DNA of 64,000 nt from Camellia lanceoleosa. Its lineage: Eukaryota; Streptophyta; Magnoliopsida; Ericales; Theaceae. The stretch lies in NCBI GenBank assembly GCA_025200525.1, contig CM045761.1, positions 77,281,551 to 77,345,550 on the forward strand, read 5' to 3'. A model generated the notes under the pieces. It ran no database searches. It worked only from the letters and a program-made list of their open reading frames with translations, and was not told the DNA's origin. Shown piece by piece: positions 37,304 to 49,330 of the stretch; position 1 is the first letter of the stretch; each line of letters opens with the position of its first letter. The position numbers and the translations under genes were made by a program.

Positions 37304-37470
37304 TTTTACACATTTTATGTATACCTATATTAAATTTAATAACTAAAATATTCTTTTTATCAGTTTTACTTAACAAAAATAAGAAATCGATTAGGTTAAA
37401 ACAAATTAAAAAATTATTTAAGTTGATAAAATTGAAAAAGTCATTGTTTATTTTGTTACAAGACTCAAAT
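37304..37470 (-). repeat. Right arm of the inverted repeat around the Copia
   Basis: This is the diverged reverse complement of 23611-23770. A poly-T run (37473-37486) and the AT-rich stretch 37487-37614 follow; I see no gene there. Confidence 0.6.
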
Positions 37471-37894
37471 CCTTTTTTTTTTTTTTGGTGTAATTATCCC
37501 TACTTTAAATGAAAAATACCATAAGCAAAATGAGAGGAATTAAAGTGAAATTCAAAACAAAGTACAGGAATCAATATTACACTTGTGGTTCATGTAGTTG
37601 GTTTTGAATGACGTTGTAGCGACCCTAATTTTTCGTAAGTCATTATTTATTATTATTACTTCATTTTATTTTTGGTTTTATTAATTGTGTGGATACATGA
37701 GAATTTAATGTGGTATTTAATTAATTTAATGTGATATTTAATTATATATAATTAATTTGAATATTTATGTTTTTTTTAAATATATATATATATAAGGTGT
37801 TATATATATTGATCTTATATTTATATTTATATATGTTATATTTATGTGTATTTATATAATATTGTATAATAGTCAATTAGTTTATCTTGTAAAC

Positions 37895-37900
<6 letters not shown>

Positions 37901-37948
<48 letters not shown>
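37901..37948. repeat. GA microsatellite
   Basis: About 24 perfect GA units. Confidence 0.95.
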
Positions 37949-37951
<3 letters not shown>

Positions 37952-39895
37952 ATCAAACAAAGAGTGCATCTTGAGAAAGAAGAAAGAGAGACAGTGGGGA
38001 AGAAGAGGAAATGAGAAAAAATAAAAAGATTAGGGTTTTATTTGGTGGCTTTAATAATTGTTTAAGTGATTCTTTGATCTTCAAAAAAATATTGCCAGTA
38101 CAAATCCTACTTCTCTTGAATTATGTTTAATTCATCTTATTTATTTATTTATTTTTATTTATTTGATGTTCATTTGATTTTTTATTTGCATGTAGTTGAT
38201 GGATTGATTTTAATTATTTTGATTAATTGCGTATGCAATGTTTAGGATTTTTATATGGATTTATTTTATGGTTGTAATCACACTCATGAATATATGAAAT
38301 TAAAATAAACTTAGAACCCATAGATAAATTCCTTATACTCCACCATGACTCAATGGATTGTTGTTTTATTTGAGTATTGGTGAGAAAGAGTGTATAAAAA
38401 AAAATGAGAATTATGAGATTTATTTAAATGCCTTAGGCTTCGCATTGTTATGCTTGTTCTCATGAGTAGATGAGAAATTGTGTATATATATATTGTTGTC
38501 TCGTTCTCATGAGTAGATGAGTGCTTTGGTTTACGCGTGTACGTATATGCTAACCATCTAGGGAGTGTAGGTCAAACTTGGGACAATATCCCCGTCCAAG
38601 TTTGGCTTCAGAGCAGTGTTAGCTATATGGGAGGCACATGGGATATATGTGTAGGTCGGAAGTGGAGGCCGAAGTAGTGGAGTTAAAGTACAAAGAATTA
38701 AATATGAGTTCATTGTTATAGTGTGAATTGTATTGATTTGTATATCTTGAAAAATAGTAAACGTCCTTAATAAATTATGAAATTTTAGAAGAGGCATGTA
38801 CACATGATTGTAGACAACTTTTGTGTTTTAACTTTTTATTAAAAAGATTGATTAGAATTATAATTAGATGATTTGATTATAGTAATTTTGATTCATTTTA
38901 GCAATGCAGATTTTAGAGGCTATTTTAACCCACGAAACAAGCTCATTTTTATTGGTTCCATGTAAACTGAAGTAAAACATTATTTTGAACACTTTTCGTG
39001 TTTTGAACTTTTTCGAAAAAAATCATCTTACAGCAGTTTCTTTTCGTTTTCAGTTCCAGATTTTTTGATCGAATTTCGTTCAGGATTTTCAATTAAGTTT
39101 TTCTCTCAATCTGTTCAGTTTCTACTAAATTCATCAACATTGCCCTTTAGGAAATTTGATTCTGTACAACTTTTGTTCTTTGAATTTTGGTCAATTTGAA
39201 TTATTTAAGTATGAAACGGTACATTTTTATACTTCTTCTGCAAGTTACTTATGATTAAATTATACTAATTTTATTTTTTTCAGAATGGTAGGTTTTACTA
39301 ACTTTTTATACAGGGCTAACCTACCATATTTTTATTTTTATTTTGTTTATTTTATACTCAATTTATATTTCGTTGTGTACGGGTAAGAAACTAAATGCCA
39401 TCGTATCTCAAAAAACTACACATTCGTCTCGATGCAGATAGAACTAGTTGTCTTATACCGTAATAAGAATTAAATGTATTTTTGTTTGTGTTTGGTGGAC
39501 ACATGGGTGTTAAATCTTATACTCATACCAGTATACTTGTATACTGACCCGTTTTGTCTCTTGGCAACTCAAGCGTGTTCTATTTGAGTGCAGCTGAGCT
39601 TCCTTTGTAGGATTAGTTGGGACTACGGTGGTGAAGAGAAATAACTATAATTGTTGGATATGTTGTTTGGACTTCTTTTGTTTTCTTGAGCTTAGTGTTG
39701 ATCTTAGTTTATGTATTTATTTTTATTTTTATGACCTTAGTATTTTGATAATTTGGCATGGTTTGTAACTTTACATTATTTAAGTTATTTTGACTATTTA
39801 TTGTTACTTTAATATTGGAGGTATTGGTTAGTTATGAAATTATAGTGGATGGTTTAGTTGGCGTTTATTTAGTTTTTTTAATTTAATTTAATTTA

Positions 39896-39897
<2 letters not shown>

Positions 39898-39948
<51 letters not shown>
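39898..39948. repeat. ATT microsatellite
   Basis: About 17 perfect ATT units inside the AT-rich LTR-like block. Confidence 0.95.
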
Positions 39949-40159
39949 CTTTTGAGGATGGAAATTTACTTAAACATTTTGAAGACGTGAATGTTTAGAT
40001 TTTGTTTCACCCCTAGAATTTAGATGATGGAATATTGATTGGGGTTTAGTCCTAATTTAATTTTTAATTGTCTAAATTTTGGGGCATGACAATCGTTCTT
40101 CTAATTCTACACAGATGAATCATAGTACAATAAAATTATATAGAGTTCAAGTGTAAACT

Positions 40160-40985
40160 TGTAGACACCCCATTTTTGACCGCCCTTAAGACTTGGGCGT
40201 TACTGATGGTTTACTTGGTGGTAAAAGGTGTGCAAGGCAAAGGTTCAAATTCTTCAGCAATGAGAGAGTCAAATCCCAACTTCATACCCATTTTGGACCA
40301 AAACAATCTTTGATAAAAGATTTTAGATCTTAAAACCCTCTCTTTCAAAATGTTTTGAAAATAAAGTTTCTACGATGTTCCGACGCTCGCATTTCGGTAA
40401 ATGTTGCGCTTTTCGATAAACCGAGCATGGACAAAGTGGAGATGAATGAAAGAGAGATGAAATCTTTGAAAAATCTTTCAAAATAGTTTGTTTAGGGGTT
40501 TGGAGTTGAAGAAAAGAGGAAAGAAGAGAAGAAAACTAGTTTGAGAGAACTTCGGCATGAACTCGGGTAGAAGAGAGTCGAGCAGCCCTCGCTGAATCGG
40601 GCTTATTCATCTGCATACTTGGATTTTAGCTATGAGGCCACCACCGTTGGAAAGCTTACTTCCGGGGCTTCATTTTGCACTCAAGAATCTCCTAAAGCCA
40701 AGTCTGGGTGGGGGAGATATGGTTGGTTAAAGTAGGGGATCAATCCGGTTGGATCGAATCTGCGCGGCTTCACCAAAACGGGCATAACGTTTTGCATAGG
40801 AGGAATTTTAATGCAAGGTTTGCGCCATTGGAAAGCCAACTTCTGGAGCCTCAATTTGGATACCCACGGACCACTTTTTGACCTTGGCAGCCACCTACCG
40901 GCCATCAATTTAGTCGGCTGGCCAATCAAAATAGCCAGCCTACCAAATAAGTAGCAAGCCAACCATTTATAGTAGCCGACCATTT
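40160..40985 (+). mobile_element. Ogre-like LTR fragment, 5' end only
   Basis: It starts TGTAGACACCCC and follows the U3 of element A, including the repeat blocks at 40550-40860, for about 830 bp. It then stops abruptly at 40960-41000, where - strand gag sequence begins. No polypurine tract precedes it, so its left edge is an element boundary. The rest of the LTR is missing. Confidence 0.8.
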
Positions 40986-40994
40986 ATATTCTGG

Positions 40995-43081
40995 TTAGGC
41001 TTGATCAGTCGGTACAATGTAATAGCATGGGTCATATACTCCCTCAGCTAAGTCCACAAAGCTCTTAGACAATGGACTGATATTATCCTCTAAGGCTAAC
41101 CTCCATCCTTCTGCTACTGTCACCACCACAAGTTCAGTTTGAAGTGTAGACGTGTCCGTCGTGCATACGTTCATGCTTTCAGGAATGAACACAGCCAGTT
41201 TAGGTAGGTGGAAAGGGGTAATATATACGCTGGGGTCATAGGGGACAACCAGTGTACGTATTAAATTTAAGTGTCGGCGTGGAAGGACTTGATTGTGGGC
41301 TGGGAGAGGGTTGGTGGTTACATTTGTCTTTTGGGGTGGTGCTATCACATTGTTGTCGATGAGATCTTGAATCTATGACACAGCCTGAAGCATTGGTTGG
41401 TGTCATGACTGTGCTGCTAGTGAAAAACACAATATTTGGCTGGGTTGTTTTTAGTTGGTAGAGGATAGGGTAACAGTCGAGGCTCTAGAGGCTTAAGATG
41501 CCTCTTTTTGATCAGCACCCTAAGGGCTTTAGACAAAGGCATGTAGAGTGGGGTAAAGACCCTTTGAGATCAGGCCCATTTGTTTCAGGTTTGTGGATTT
41601 GTACTGGCAAAAGGGTTGGCAGTCTTTGCAGTAATGGTGACAACATTCACATTAGACAGCCGTATAATTGTGCTTCCACTCGTCGTTGCATTGGAACTGC
41701 GTGTAAAAGACGTCTTGGCTTGCTCTTGCTCCTTTTCATCGATTATCAACCCCTGTTTCATTGCATCATCAATCTGAACCCCTATTTCATGGAGTTCAGT
41801 GAATGTGAACAATGGCAGGACAATCTTCTTTTGTAATAATTTCCCTTGCAGATTACAGACCACCATCCTGATTTGATCCTTCTCAGATGGCCTGGTAGTC
41901 ATCATCAAAGCCTTGGCCCTCCATCTCATTACAAAGCCGAGAAGCCCTCATTTGGCTCGTGATGGGTTGCCTCCAGATCATGGGTTGTGACCTCGATTTG
42001 CGTGTTGTATAAGTATTGTGTGATAAACGCCTTATCTATTTCCTCCCAGCTCCGTTTCACAGAGTCTTCTAACTTTGCATAACAAATAGCCACCATTCTT
42101 GACAAGGTCCTATCGAAAAGAGATAGCTTTTGAAGTCTGGTGAGGCCCATTGGCCGCAGGATGTTTGATAATAACCGCAAATGGACCATGGAATCCCTAG
42201 AGCCATCGAACCGGTCTATGTGTGGCATTTTGAATCGATCCGGAAAAGTTACCGCGGAGTCGGTATATCCATCTTCGATGTTGAGGATTGAGTTAACACC
42301 CTATGCTCGTTAGAAAAGCTTTTCCAGCTTGTTGACCTTTAGTACAGTAGGGTCAACCTCAAATTCAAACAGAGGCTCGGTTTGGTACACTGGTGCCTTG
42401 GAGGCTTGCGGTGGGATGGGGTCTACCGGATTACCCAGATTCTCTTGAACATTGGCAGTGATTCCGGGTACTAGGATACCCACAAGAGGTGTATGGGAAG
42501 TAGAAGCTGCTGCTTGCTGCGGTTGCTATTGTTGTAGCCTATTTATCACTTCGGCTTGATGGGCTGTAACTTTAGCTTGGCGGGTAGCATCTTGCTGCAT
42601 GCTTTCCACTGTTTGTTGGAGATGACGAATCAAGGCCTCCATAGTTGCTACAGGGTACTAAGTCATCTGAATATGTGAGTGATCTTTTACTGACCTGAAT
42701 GTAGAAGATTGAGCCTGACTGGGTGTAAGTGATTGCTGAACTAGTGAATTGTGCCTAATCCTCCTCCGTTTAGTAACCAGTGGGAGTGAAGCAAACATTG
42801 GTTGTCCCCTAACAAGATCCCCAGATTTGTACAGTCGCCTTACTCGGGTCCAGAGTTCTTTTGGGTAACCGAACTGTCCAAAGTAATTGTGATAAACTAC
42901 CTTGCAAAAAGAAATAAAGCAAAAGGAAAACAAAATTAGAAACCGCACAAGACCTTAGCTCAGATGTGAACAACACACATATGTAATCATAAGCTGTAGA
43001 ACTGCACTCAACACTGATTTCTACCCCCAAAATCTGATATCCAAACTTGCAACTGATACGTACATTCCTATAGAGTTTCAC
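40995..43081 (-). pseudogene. Gag remnant of Ogre-like element C
   Basis: The gag lies downstream (minus sense) of the primer site at 43576. After a leader, the recognisable part begins near 42650 (alanine/glutamine-rich, predicted helical) and reaches the capsid-like MPHIDRFDGSRDSMVHLRLL and KRSWEEIDKAFITQYL (42228-41929), a retrotransposon gag signature. The part after it is broken by stops and frameshifts. The last readable piece (41348-40995) has YDPSVYITPFHLPKLAVFIP, matching FNPSIYITSSHLPKPKVVIV in element D (50300-50240). No protease, RT or integrase follows, because the element is cut at about 40990 by the LTR fragment. Confidence 0.75.
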
Positions 43082-43575
43082 TCTAAAAGCACATACCAGT
43101 TAAGTGAGAGCCAAAACACCCCTATGAGGGGGTAAGGTTACCCTGTCCTAGTTTCGTCAGGAACTAGGGTTCACTATTCAAGCAAGGTGGTTTCACACAA
43201 TCTTGTATTCGAGTGAGCAACCTATCCTAATTTGGAATAGTCTCTATGGCTTTCGATATGCAACTAGGCCAAATTGTCAAAAAAAGTACCTCAGCAAGAC
43301 TACCTAATATACCTCTCACACCTAACACTGAAAATTGAAAAGCAGATCAAATGGTACAGCAGTAATCCAGATCCAAGGGTTGTGTTCCCATCATGGTAGA
43401 GCCCATGACCGGTCAGCCTTTTGGCAAGCTTTTCAAGCAAGCCTCCAACATACCGTCCAGGAAAAGCAGATGGCAAACACTGTGACTTAAGTGCACTGAT
43501 GCAAATGCAAATGTAAAGAAACACATAAGTGTAGATAAAATGTCATATCATGAGTTCGAGTCAAGTTCTCTAAAT

Positions 43576-43593
43576 TCCCCAGCGGAGTCGCCA
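43576..43593 (-). other. Primer-binding site of Ogre-like element C (tRNA-Arg type)
   Basis: Minus sense TGGCGACTCCGCTGGGGA, five bases from the LTR edge at 43599. This is the primer site type I recall for Ogre/Tat elements, complementary to a tRNA-Arg 3' end, not the tRNA-Met type of elements B and the Copia. It is the main basis for the family assignment. The tRNA identity is from memory of the family, not checked against a tRNA set. Confidence 0.8.
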
Positions 43594-43598
43594 GAAAT

Positions 43599-44887
43599 TG
43601 TAGCTTGCCCTTTTTGCGGCCCCTTTTGGAAGTTCAAAAGAAGCCCTATAGCTTAGATTCCCACGGTTCTGAATCTAATCTTACAAATGTAATGTGAAAT
43701 TGATGAATACCAAAGAGTCCAAATCTGGCAAATCTTTTGGAAATTTGATTTTGAATTAAAAATGCCAAAATTGGACTACTTTGCTAGATACAGAGTTGCC
43801 TCCTAAATATTTTATTTTGGAGAAATTTAGAAAACCCATGACTCGTGCCAAAGGCCACGTGTCCTTCATCACCAAAGTTGCATCAGCTCAGGAACTTAGG
43901 TACGAGAGTCGAAGGTCATGAATTGAGCACCCCCGCTCGCCTAATCAAAGATCGGCCTCTATTAATCATGATATGATTTTTATCAACATTATGTGCTCTT
44001 GTTCTGGTTTATTAGGCTAGCATTACTATGTGATGTGCACATATAAGGTATAGACTAGCTTGCTCGAATTGGAACAACTCAATTTCATGTATGTTATGCA
44101 AAAAAGGTTTGATTTTACCACTTAACAAAGTGGACTTAAAGTTTTTGAATTTGCCACTTGACAAAATGGGCTTAAAGAAACACATTCATTGAATTATTCC
44201 AATTCAAGCAACAAGCCTTCATCCACAGGCACTCAAGCAGTTTAGCATTTAAGCACTTAGCCTCATGGCAAGCATGCTAGTCATGGCAATCACTCACACT
44301 GATGCAAGTATGCTAAACCGTTAAAAACTCACCTAGTACACTCAAACTAGGTCCAAATACATCCTCTAGCTTGAATTGTGCTGCTCAAGGCTCAACCAAG
44401 GTTCCAAGGCTAAGGTGTAGGGTGGTAAGCTTGCTCAAAGGTTGCTTGCACAAGAAGAATGAGCTCTCATGAAGGTGTATAAGCTTTTTTTGAAATTCTT
44501 CAACCCTCAAAATAGAATAAAACTTCGTTTTTATAGAATTTAAGCAAAATAGGTCATAAATATCTTAAAAAATAGACAGCTAGTGGGCTCCCCCAAAGAA
44601 CAGTGTTTCTCGCTACTAATGCACGGCTAGCGCCCAATGAGGCATGACCGGGCCTCAATGTGATCCTCTGTCTCTTTGCTTCAGACTTAGCATAGGGTGG
44701 TACAATGTGTAAAAATGGATTTTCGGGTTATAAATAGTGGGAATATGGAAGATTTGGGATTGTTTCAGAGCATAAACATATAGCCCCTTCGTTGAGACCT
44801 CGAACCACGCACAACACCATTTTTATCATCGAGTGTACCGGGTAAAGCACTTGAGCCTTGTGGGCGGTCAAAAATGGGGTGTCTACA
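43599..44887 (-). mobile_element. Short LTR shared by elements C and D (1.29 kb)
   Basis: The left terminus is TGTAGCTTGCC, the right terminus GGTGTCTACA. On its left is a primer site and gag (5' side of C). On its right is the family's 3' non-coding region (3' side of D), with the polypurine tract altered. It therefore serves as 5' LTR for C and 3' LTR for D. At 1.29 kb it is far shorter than the family's other LTRs, and the middle part appears deleted. The end regions align with 25715-26490 and with the first ~100 bp of the other LTRs. Confidence 0.85.
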
Positions 44888-47040
44888 ATTTTCTGTCTTT
44901 AACAAAACTAGAAGTCATGAAATGACGTGAGTGAATGTCAAAGCTCGAAGACAACCCATTTTGACAAGGCCATAATACTTGGGCAAACAAACAAAATGCA
45001 GATGCAGTTGGTTGAACCCGAGGGCTGCCTACGTATCCCGTTGCAAGGAATCAAACCAGCGTAGTTCAGGGGCAGGGTGTAAATGATACACAATGCAACA
45101 AAATAATGCAAATGATATATAATATAAATAATCTAAGCCACAAGCAATGCTTACCACACAAATATCATAAAGGAATGGAGATACAAATCAAACTATGTTT
45201 TACATAGAAAATAAGTGTGGGCACGAGCCAAACGACACCTAACACGAGCTAAGTGCCTACATCCTGAATACTGGCCTTAGCGCAGCATGGATGCTTACAC
45301 ATAAAAGAACCATGTTTTAACATGAAAGAGGTGCGAGCACCTGCAAAACTATATTTTTCATAGAAAGAGAAAGAGTACATGTAATTGGGTGGTATGATAT
45401 AAGTGAGGAATGATCTGCAGGGAAAAGATAATGATCTTAAATGCTGAATGCAACAAGACAAAGTATGATGCAATGAATGCAATGGACGAAGTGAATAAGG
45501 GGCACAGGCCGAACCACGTCTTACCTAGAAAAAGCATGGGCACAAAACAGACCACGTCTAACATAGAAAAGGTGCCGACACCCTCAATACTGGCCTCAGC
45601 ACAGCATGGGTACTCACACATAACAGAACCATGTTTCAACGAGGGAAATGTATGAGCACATGCCAAACTAAGCTTAACATGGAAATGATGCGGTTGATAA
45701 AATGGTATGATGTAATGGATGCAATGGATAATGTGATAAATGCATGCGATAGATGTTATATGCAATGCGATAGAGGTAATAGATGTGACGTAATAGATAA
45801 TAACTATGATGTAGCAGCAGGGAAGCGGCACTTTAGAAAGTTACCTTACAAGGGCAATCGGTGATGACTCACCTCATGCTGTTAGCAATCTTCCTCTTCT
45901 TCTCAGTTTTATCTTCACGTGCTTCCAAACCACAGGTACTACTTTTCTCCTTGGCTAAGTTTATAACTTTCCCTTTCTCCAATAGGGTGACAGACTAGGT
46001 TGGTTCAGTATCCAGAATTAAGACGCATGCAAGCTACCTCAACCTATGGGGCTGCCATACAGATTTCGAGCTGAGGATATACCCCTGGGTGTTTAAACTA
46101 GAATTTAGTCTCAGAAATCCCAAACCTTTGTGTTCTAGGCGTCGCCATTCGAACTCTAGTTTCCACCGTCTCAATTGGTCTTTAAGAACTCATTACAAAC
46201 ATAGTCAGGTGGCTATACCAGACTACCAGAAGTTGTTTGGGCATGAAAAACACCAAAGGAATTGCATCTCTGCAGAATTTAACGTTCCTAGACCCAACAA
46301 GTGCACAAGCCAGTGCAGATGAGGTGCACAAAATAGTGTGGGGGTGAATGAATACACCAAACAATGCGATGCAAGGTGCAAAAAATAGTGCAATACAAAG
46401 TGCACAAAATAGTGTGAACTCAAGGTGCACAAAACAATACGAAACAGGGTGCACAAGACAGTGCGATGCAAGGTGCACAAGATAGTGCGATGCAGGGTGC
46501 ACAAAATAGTGCGAACTCAAGGTGCACAAAACAGTGCGATATAGGGTGCACAAAACAGTGCAATTCAAGATGAATGCACAAGACAATACGATTCAAGGTG
46601 CACAAAACAGTGCGAACTCAAGGTATACAAAACAGTGCGATCTAGGTGCACAAAACAATGCAGAAAACAATGCTATGTGGGTGCACAAGACAGTGTGATA
46701 CATGGTAAATGCACAAAATAGTGCGATGCAAGGTGCACAAAAAAGTACAATACAAGATGAATGCACAAGACAGTGCGTGTGAGGTAAATGCATAAAACAG
46801 CGCGATACAGGGTGTACAAAACAGTGTGAACTCAAGGTGAAAGATGCATGGTATGTAGAGGGAAATGAGTAGTACTCCTTATGAAATGAGTGCAAGGCAA
46901 CTTGCCACAACTTATTGAAATGTAATTGAAAAACATTGCAGAAGGTAACTCGACAAAATAGGAGCAACTAGTCATGCAATTCAAATCACCTAGAATATAT
47001 GAACATGTATGCATAATTCAAAGCACATGTATTAATCAGA
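44888..47040 (-). mobile_element. Element D, 3' non-coding internal region
   Basis: Inverted counterpart of 1-971 and 54437-57230. A ~330-bp segment is duplicated in diverged form (45250-45345 matches 45580-45672, both with a TACTGGCCT-AGC-CAGCATGG block). The part at 45870-46320 matches the start of the window. It also holds the minisatellite at 46317-46830. No credible gene. Confidence 0.75.
46317..46830 (-). repeat. GTGCACAAAACAGTGCGA minisatellite in element D
   Basis: About 20 imperfect copies of a 21-26-bp unit built on GTGCACAAAACAGTGCGA plus a short variable tail. Short related pieces occur in E near 56250-56350. It produces false repetitive ORFs on the minus strand. Confidence 0.9.
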
Positions 47041-49330
47041 GGGGGAAATGGCAATCCCAAGAGAGTTTCTAAATGGTCAGAGACAACTTTCGAAAGCTGA
47101 ATCATATCAGAATCATCATGGGGGTGAGCTCACCCAAATCAAGGAAAAAGTGCTCGATAAATGGCTCTGAGCGGATTGAAAGAAAGGTTGGGTTCATGCC
47201 CTTATTCAATTGATGACCTGATCAGATGTACTAAAAATTGCCCCTAATGTCTAGTCATTGGCCACCTATTTAACATTATGCAGGCATGTGTGATGGGGGA
47301 TCATCAGATCCTAGAACGGTTGCCAACCAATCAGACTGATGCTTCTCTTCTGTCCCAACATGTTGAGAATCTACTCCATTTTCTCCCAAAGTAGTGACGG
47401 ATTCCTCGTATACACTTTGCAATGATCATGAATGTGATGCCCCTTATATGGGTACTCCCAGTTTGTTTATTAATTCCACACATGGACCTGTTTTTGAGTT
47501 TGGAGCAAACATTTATGAATGGAATTTTGGCCGTGCCACTTTGTTAAACTTTGAGTGATAGACATGCCAGGGTGACTCGATGAAGAGCACTTTTGAGTGA
47601 TCGACACACTATGGAGACTTGATTAAGAGCGTTTTTGAGTGGCATACACGTTATGGTGACTCAATAAAGAGCACAGACCGAAACAAACACCATGCACGAC
47701 ACAACTGAACTCACAATTGATCCAAAAGCCGAAAAAATCTCAAAGTAATTGATCATTCATAGTGCCCCTAGTATAACTTATGTTCCCTTTAGAACTCAAT
47801 TTCGTAAAACCTGAGTTTTGATTCATTTTTTTGCTCAAGTTAGAGATTCAACTAATAAGTTCAAGTGTTGAAAATTTCTCTACTTGTTGATTCAAGCTAG
47901 TTCTTTCTTACCCAACACAAGTATCATATGTGTAGCAGTCGGTGTAGCTCATGGATTGATGTGAAGCTGACAATGTGAATTGGGTAAGGTGATTGAGTCG
48001 AGATGAATGAGATAGATATGGTTGAGACCGAACATCAGGATGAAGTTGCCTACAGATCCCAAGAATGGAAATCAGGTCAACGTACTTCATGGCTAAGGTT
48101 CACTCGGGTTTTGACACTCTCCTTTTGCGCTCTAACTTTTTCCAAAGTCAGCCCTTCGGGGTTTTCAACCTTACGAGCTATATTTTTTTGATTTCTCATT
48201 TTTTCATGCTCTAACTTTTGCCTAGGTTGCCCTTTCAAGCTTTTGGCCTAGCAAACCTCTTAAGGATAGCATTGCAACACTTGTGGTGAATTTGATCAAT
48301 AGTCATCCTTGCCCTGACGCGAGAATTGGCTTCGCCTTGACTTGAGCTTGGTTTTCCGTTCTCTTATGCATGTCTTCTTCCTTTCTTTTGCTCTATTTTC
48401 AAAGTTGGTTCTTCTTGCAATGTGGTACTTCCTCGCATTAGCTTCCCCGGATTTAGATAACAGGTCACTTCCTCACAGTTGATTAGACTTCATTCCAATA
48501 AATACCTCTGGCTTGATGGTTGACTTCTTTTCTTTCTTCTTTTTGTTTTTCCTTCATTTTCTTATTTTTCTTATTTTTTCTTATTTTTTTCTTTTTGGTT
48601 TTTTTTTTCTTTTTTATTTTTATTTTGAAGTAATGAAAACACTAGGGGGAGAAATTCTATGATTGTGAGGTTTGAAAGCTGCCTTATACTTATAGGTCTA
48701 AAAGCTGCCTTGTGCTTTCCAAAATGATCGCCTAACGGCAAAGATAATCCCCGAGACAGTGTAGAATACCGTGCACAATTCTAAATCTATCTTCGCAAGT
48801 TTTGTAGAGTAAGCAGTTTAAGAAGCAGCTTAAACTTTTGAAATCATGAAGGACTTTTGTGCTGATAAGTCAGAATTCACTCGAACCATTTGGGGGATCC
48901 TTCTTAACACTCGTGCTTATTAACAGAATCTCATTCAAAAAATAAATTCAAAGATTTTTTTGTTTTAATTTTTTAAAAAGGTCACACATGCATTCCTATA
49001 GGCATAACAAAATGATCAGAAACTTGACTCTTGCTTTCTTATAAAGACAAAGACCTGAGGCTACATGAAAGTGACTCAAAGGAAAAGACTCAACTAACAT
49101 AATAACACAAGAAATGACAAAGAAAATAAAACTCACATCTCCATACACAACTCAACTATGTACAAGAAATAACTCAAAACACAATCAGTACTCTGGAGAG
49201 AAAAGGGGTTTTCTCCAAATCCATCTGTAGAATTCAAAAACAAGTTCAAGTAGCCCACGTGAGGGTTCAAACCTGCCTTTAATTCAGCAATACTAACATC
49301 CACACCAAGCAGGATTGATTTCTCACAGAT
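47041..49330 (-). mobile_element. Element D, unassigned middle region without pol
   Basis: I find no RT, RNase H or integrase motif on either strand. 47940-48260 matches 62760-63140 of element E, including a twice-repeated GCTCTAACTTTTGCC-like motif (48128, 48210). 48525-48630 is a T/C-rich tract matching 62945-63080. The rest (47041-47940, 48660-49330) is not recognised. An Ogre element would be expected to have several kilobases of pol between gag and the 3' region, which is absent here. Confidence 0.6.

Larger units (their letters stand above)
37615..40091 (+). mobile_element. Probable solo LTR of another gypsy family (2.48 kb, AT-rich)
   Basis: The block runs from TGTAGCGACCCTAATTTTTC to GGGGCATGACA, chromovirus-like LTR termini in TG...CA form. 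Flanks GACGT (left) and ATCGT (right) agree at only three of five positions, so the target duplication is decayed or the call is wrong. It contains a GA microsatellite (37901-37948), an ATT microsatellite (39898-39948) and no credible ORF. Orientation is assumed from the termini. Confidence 0.55.

Noticed and set aside
46182..46967. Cys/His-rich repetitive - strand ORFs
   Set aside because: Translation of the GTGCACAAAACAGTGCGA minisatellite. The cysteines are a by-product of TGCAC repeats and no ordered zinc-finger spacing is kept.
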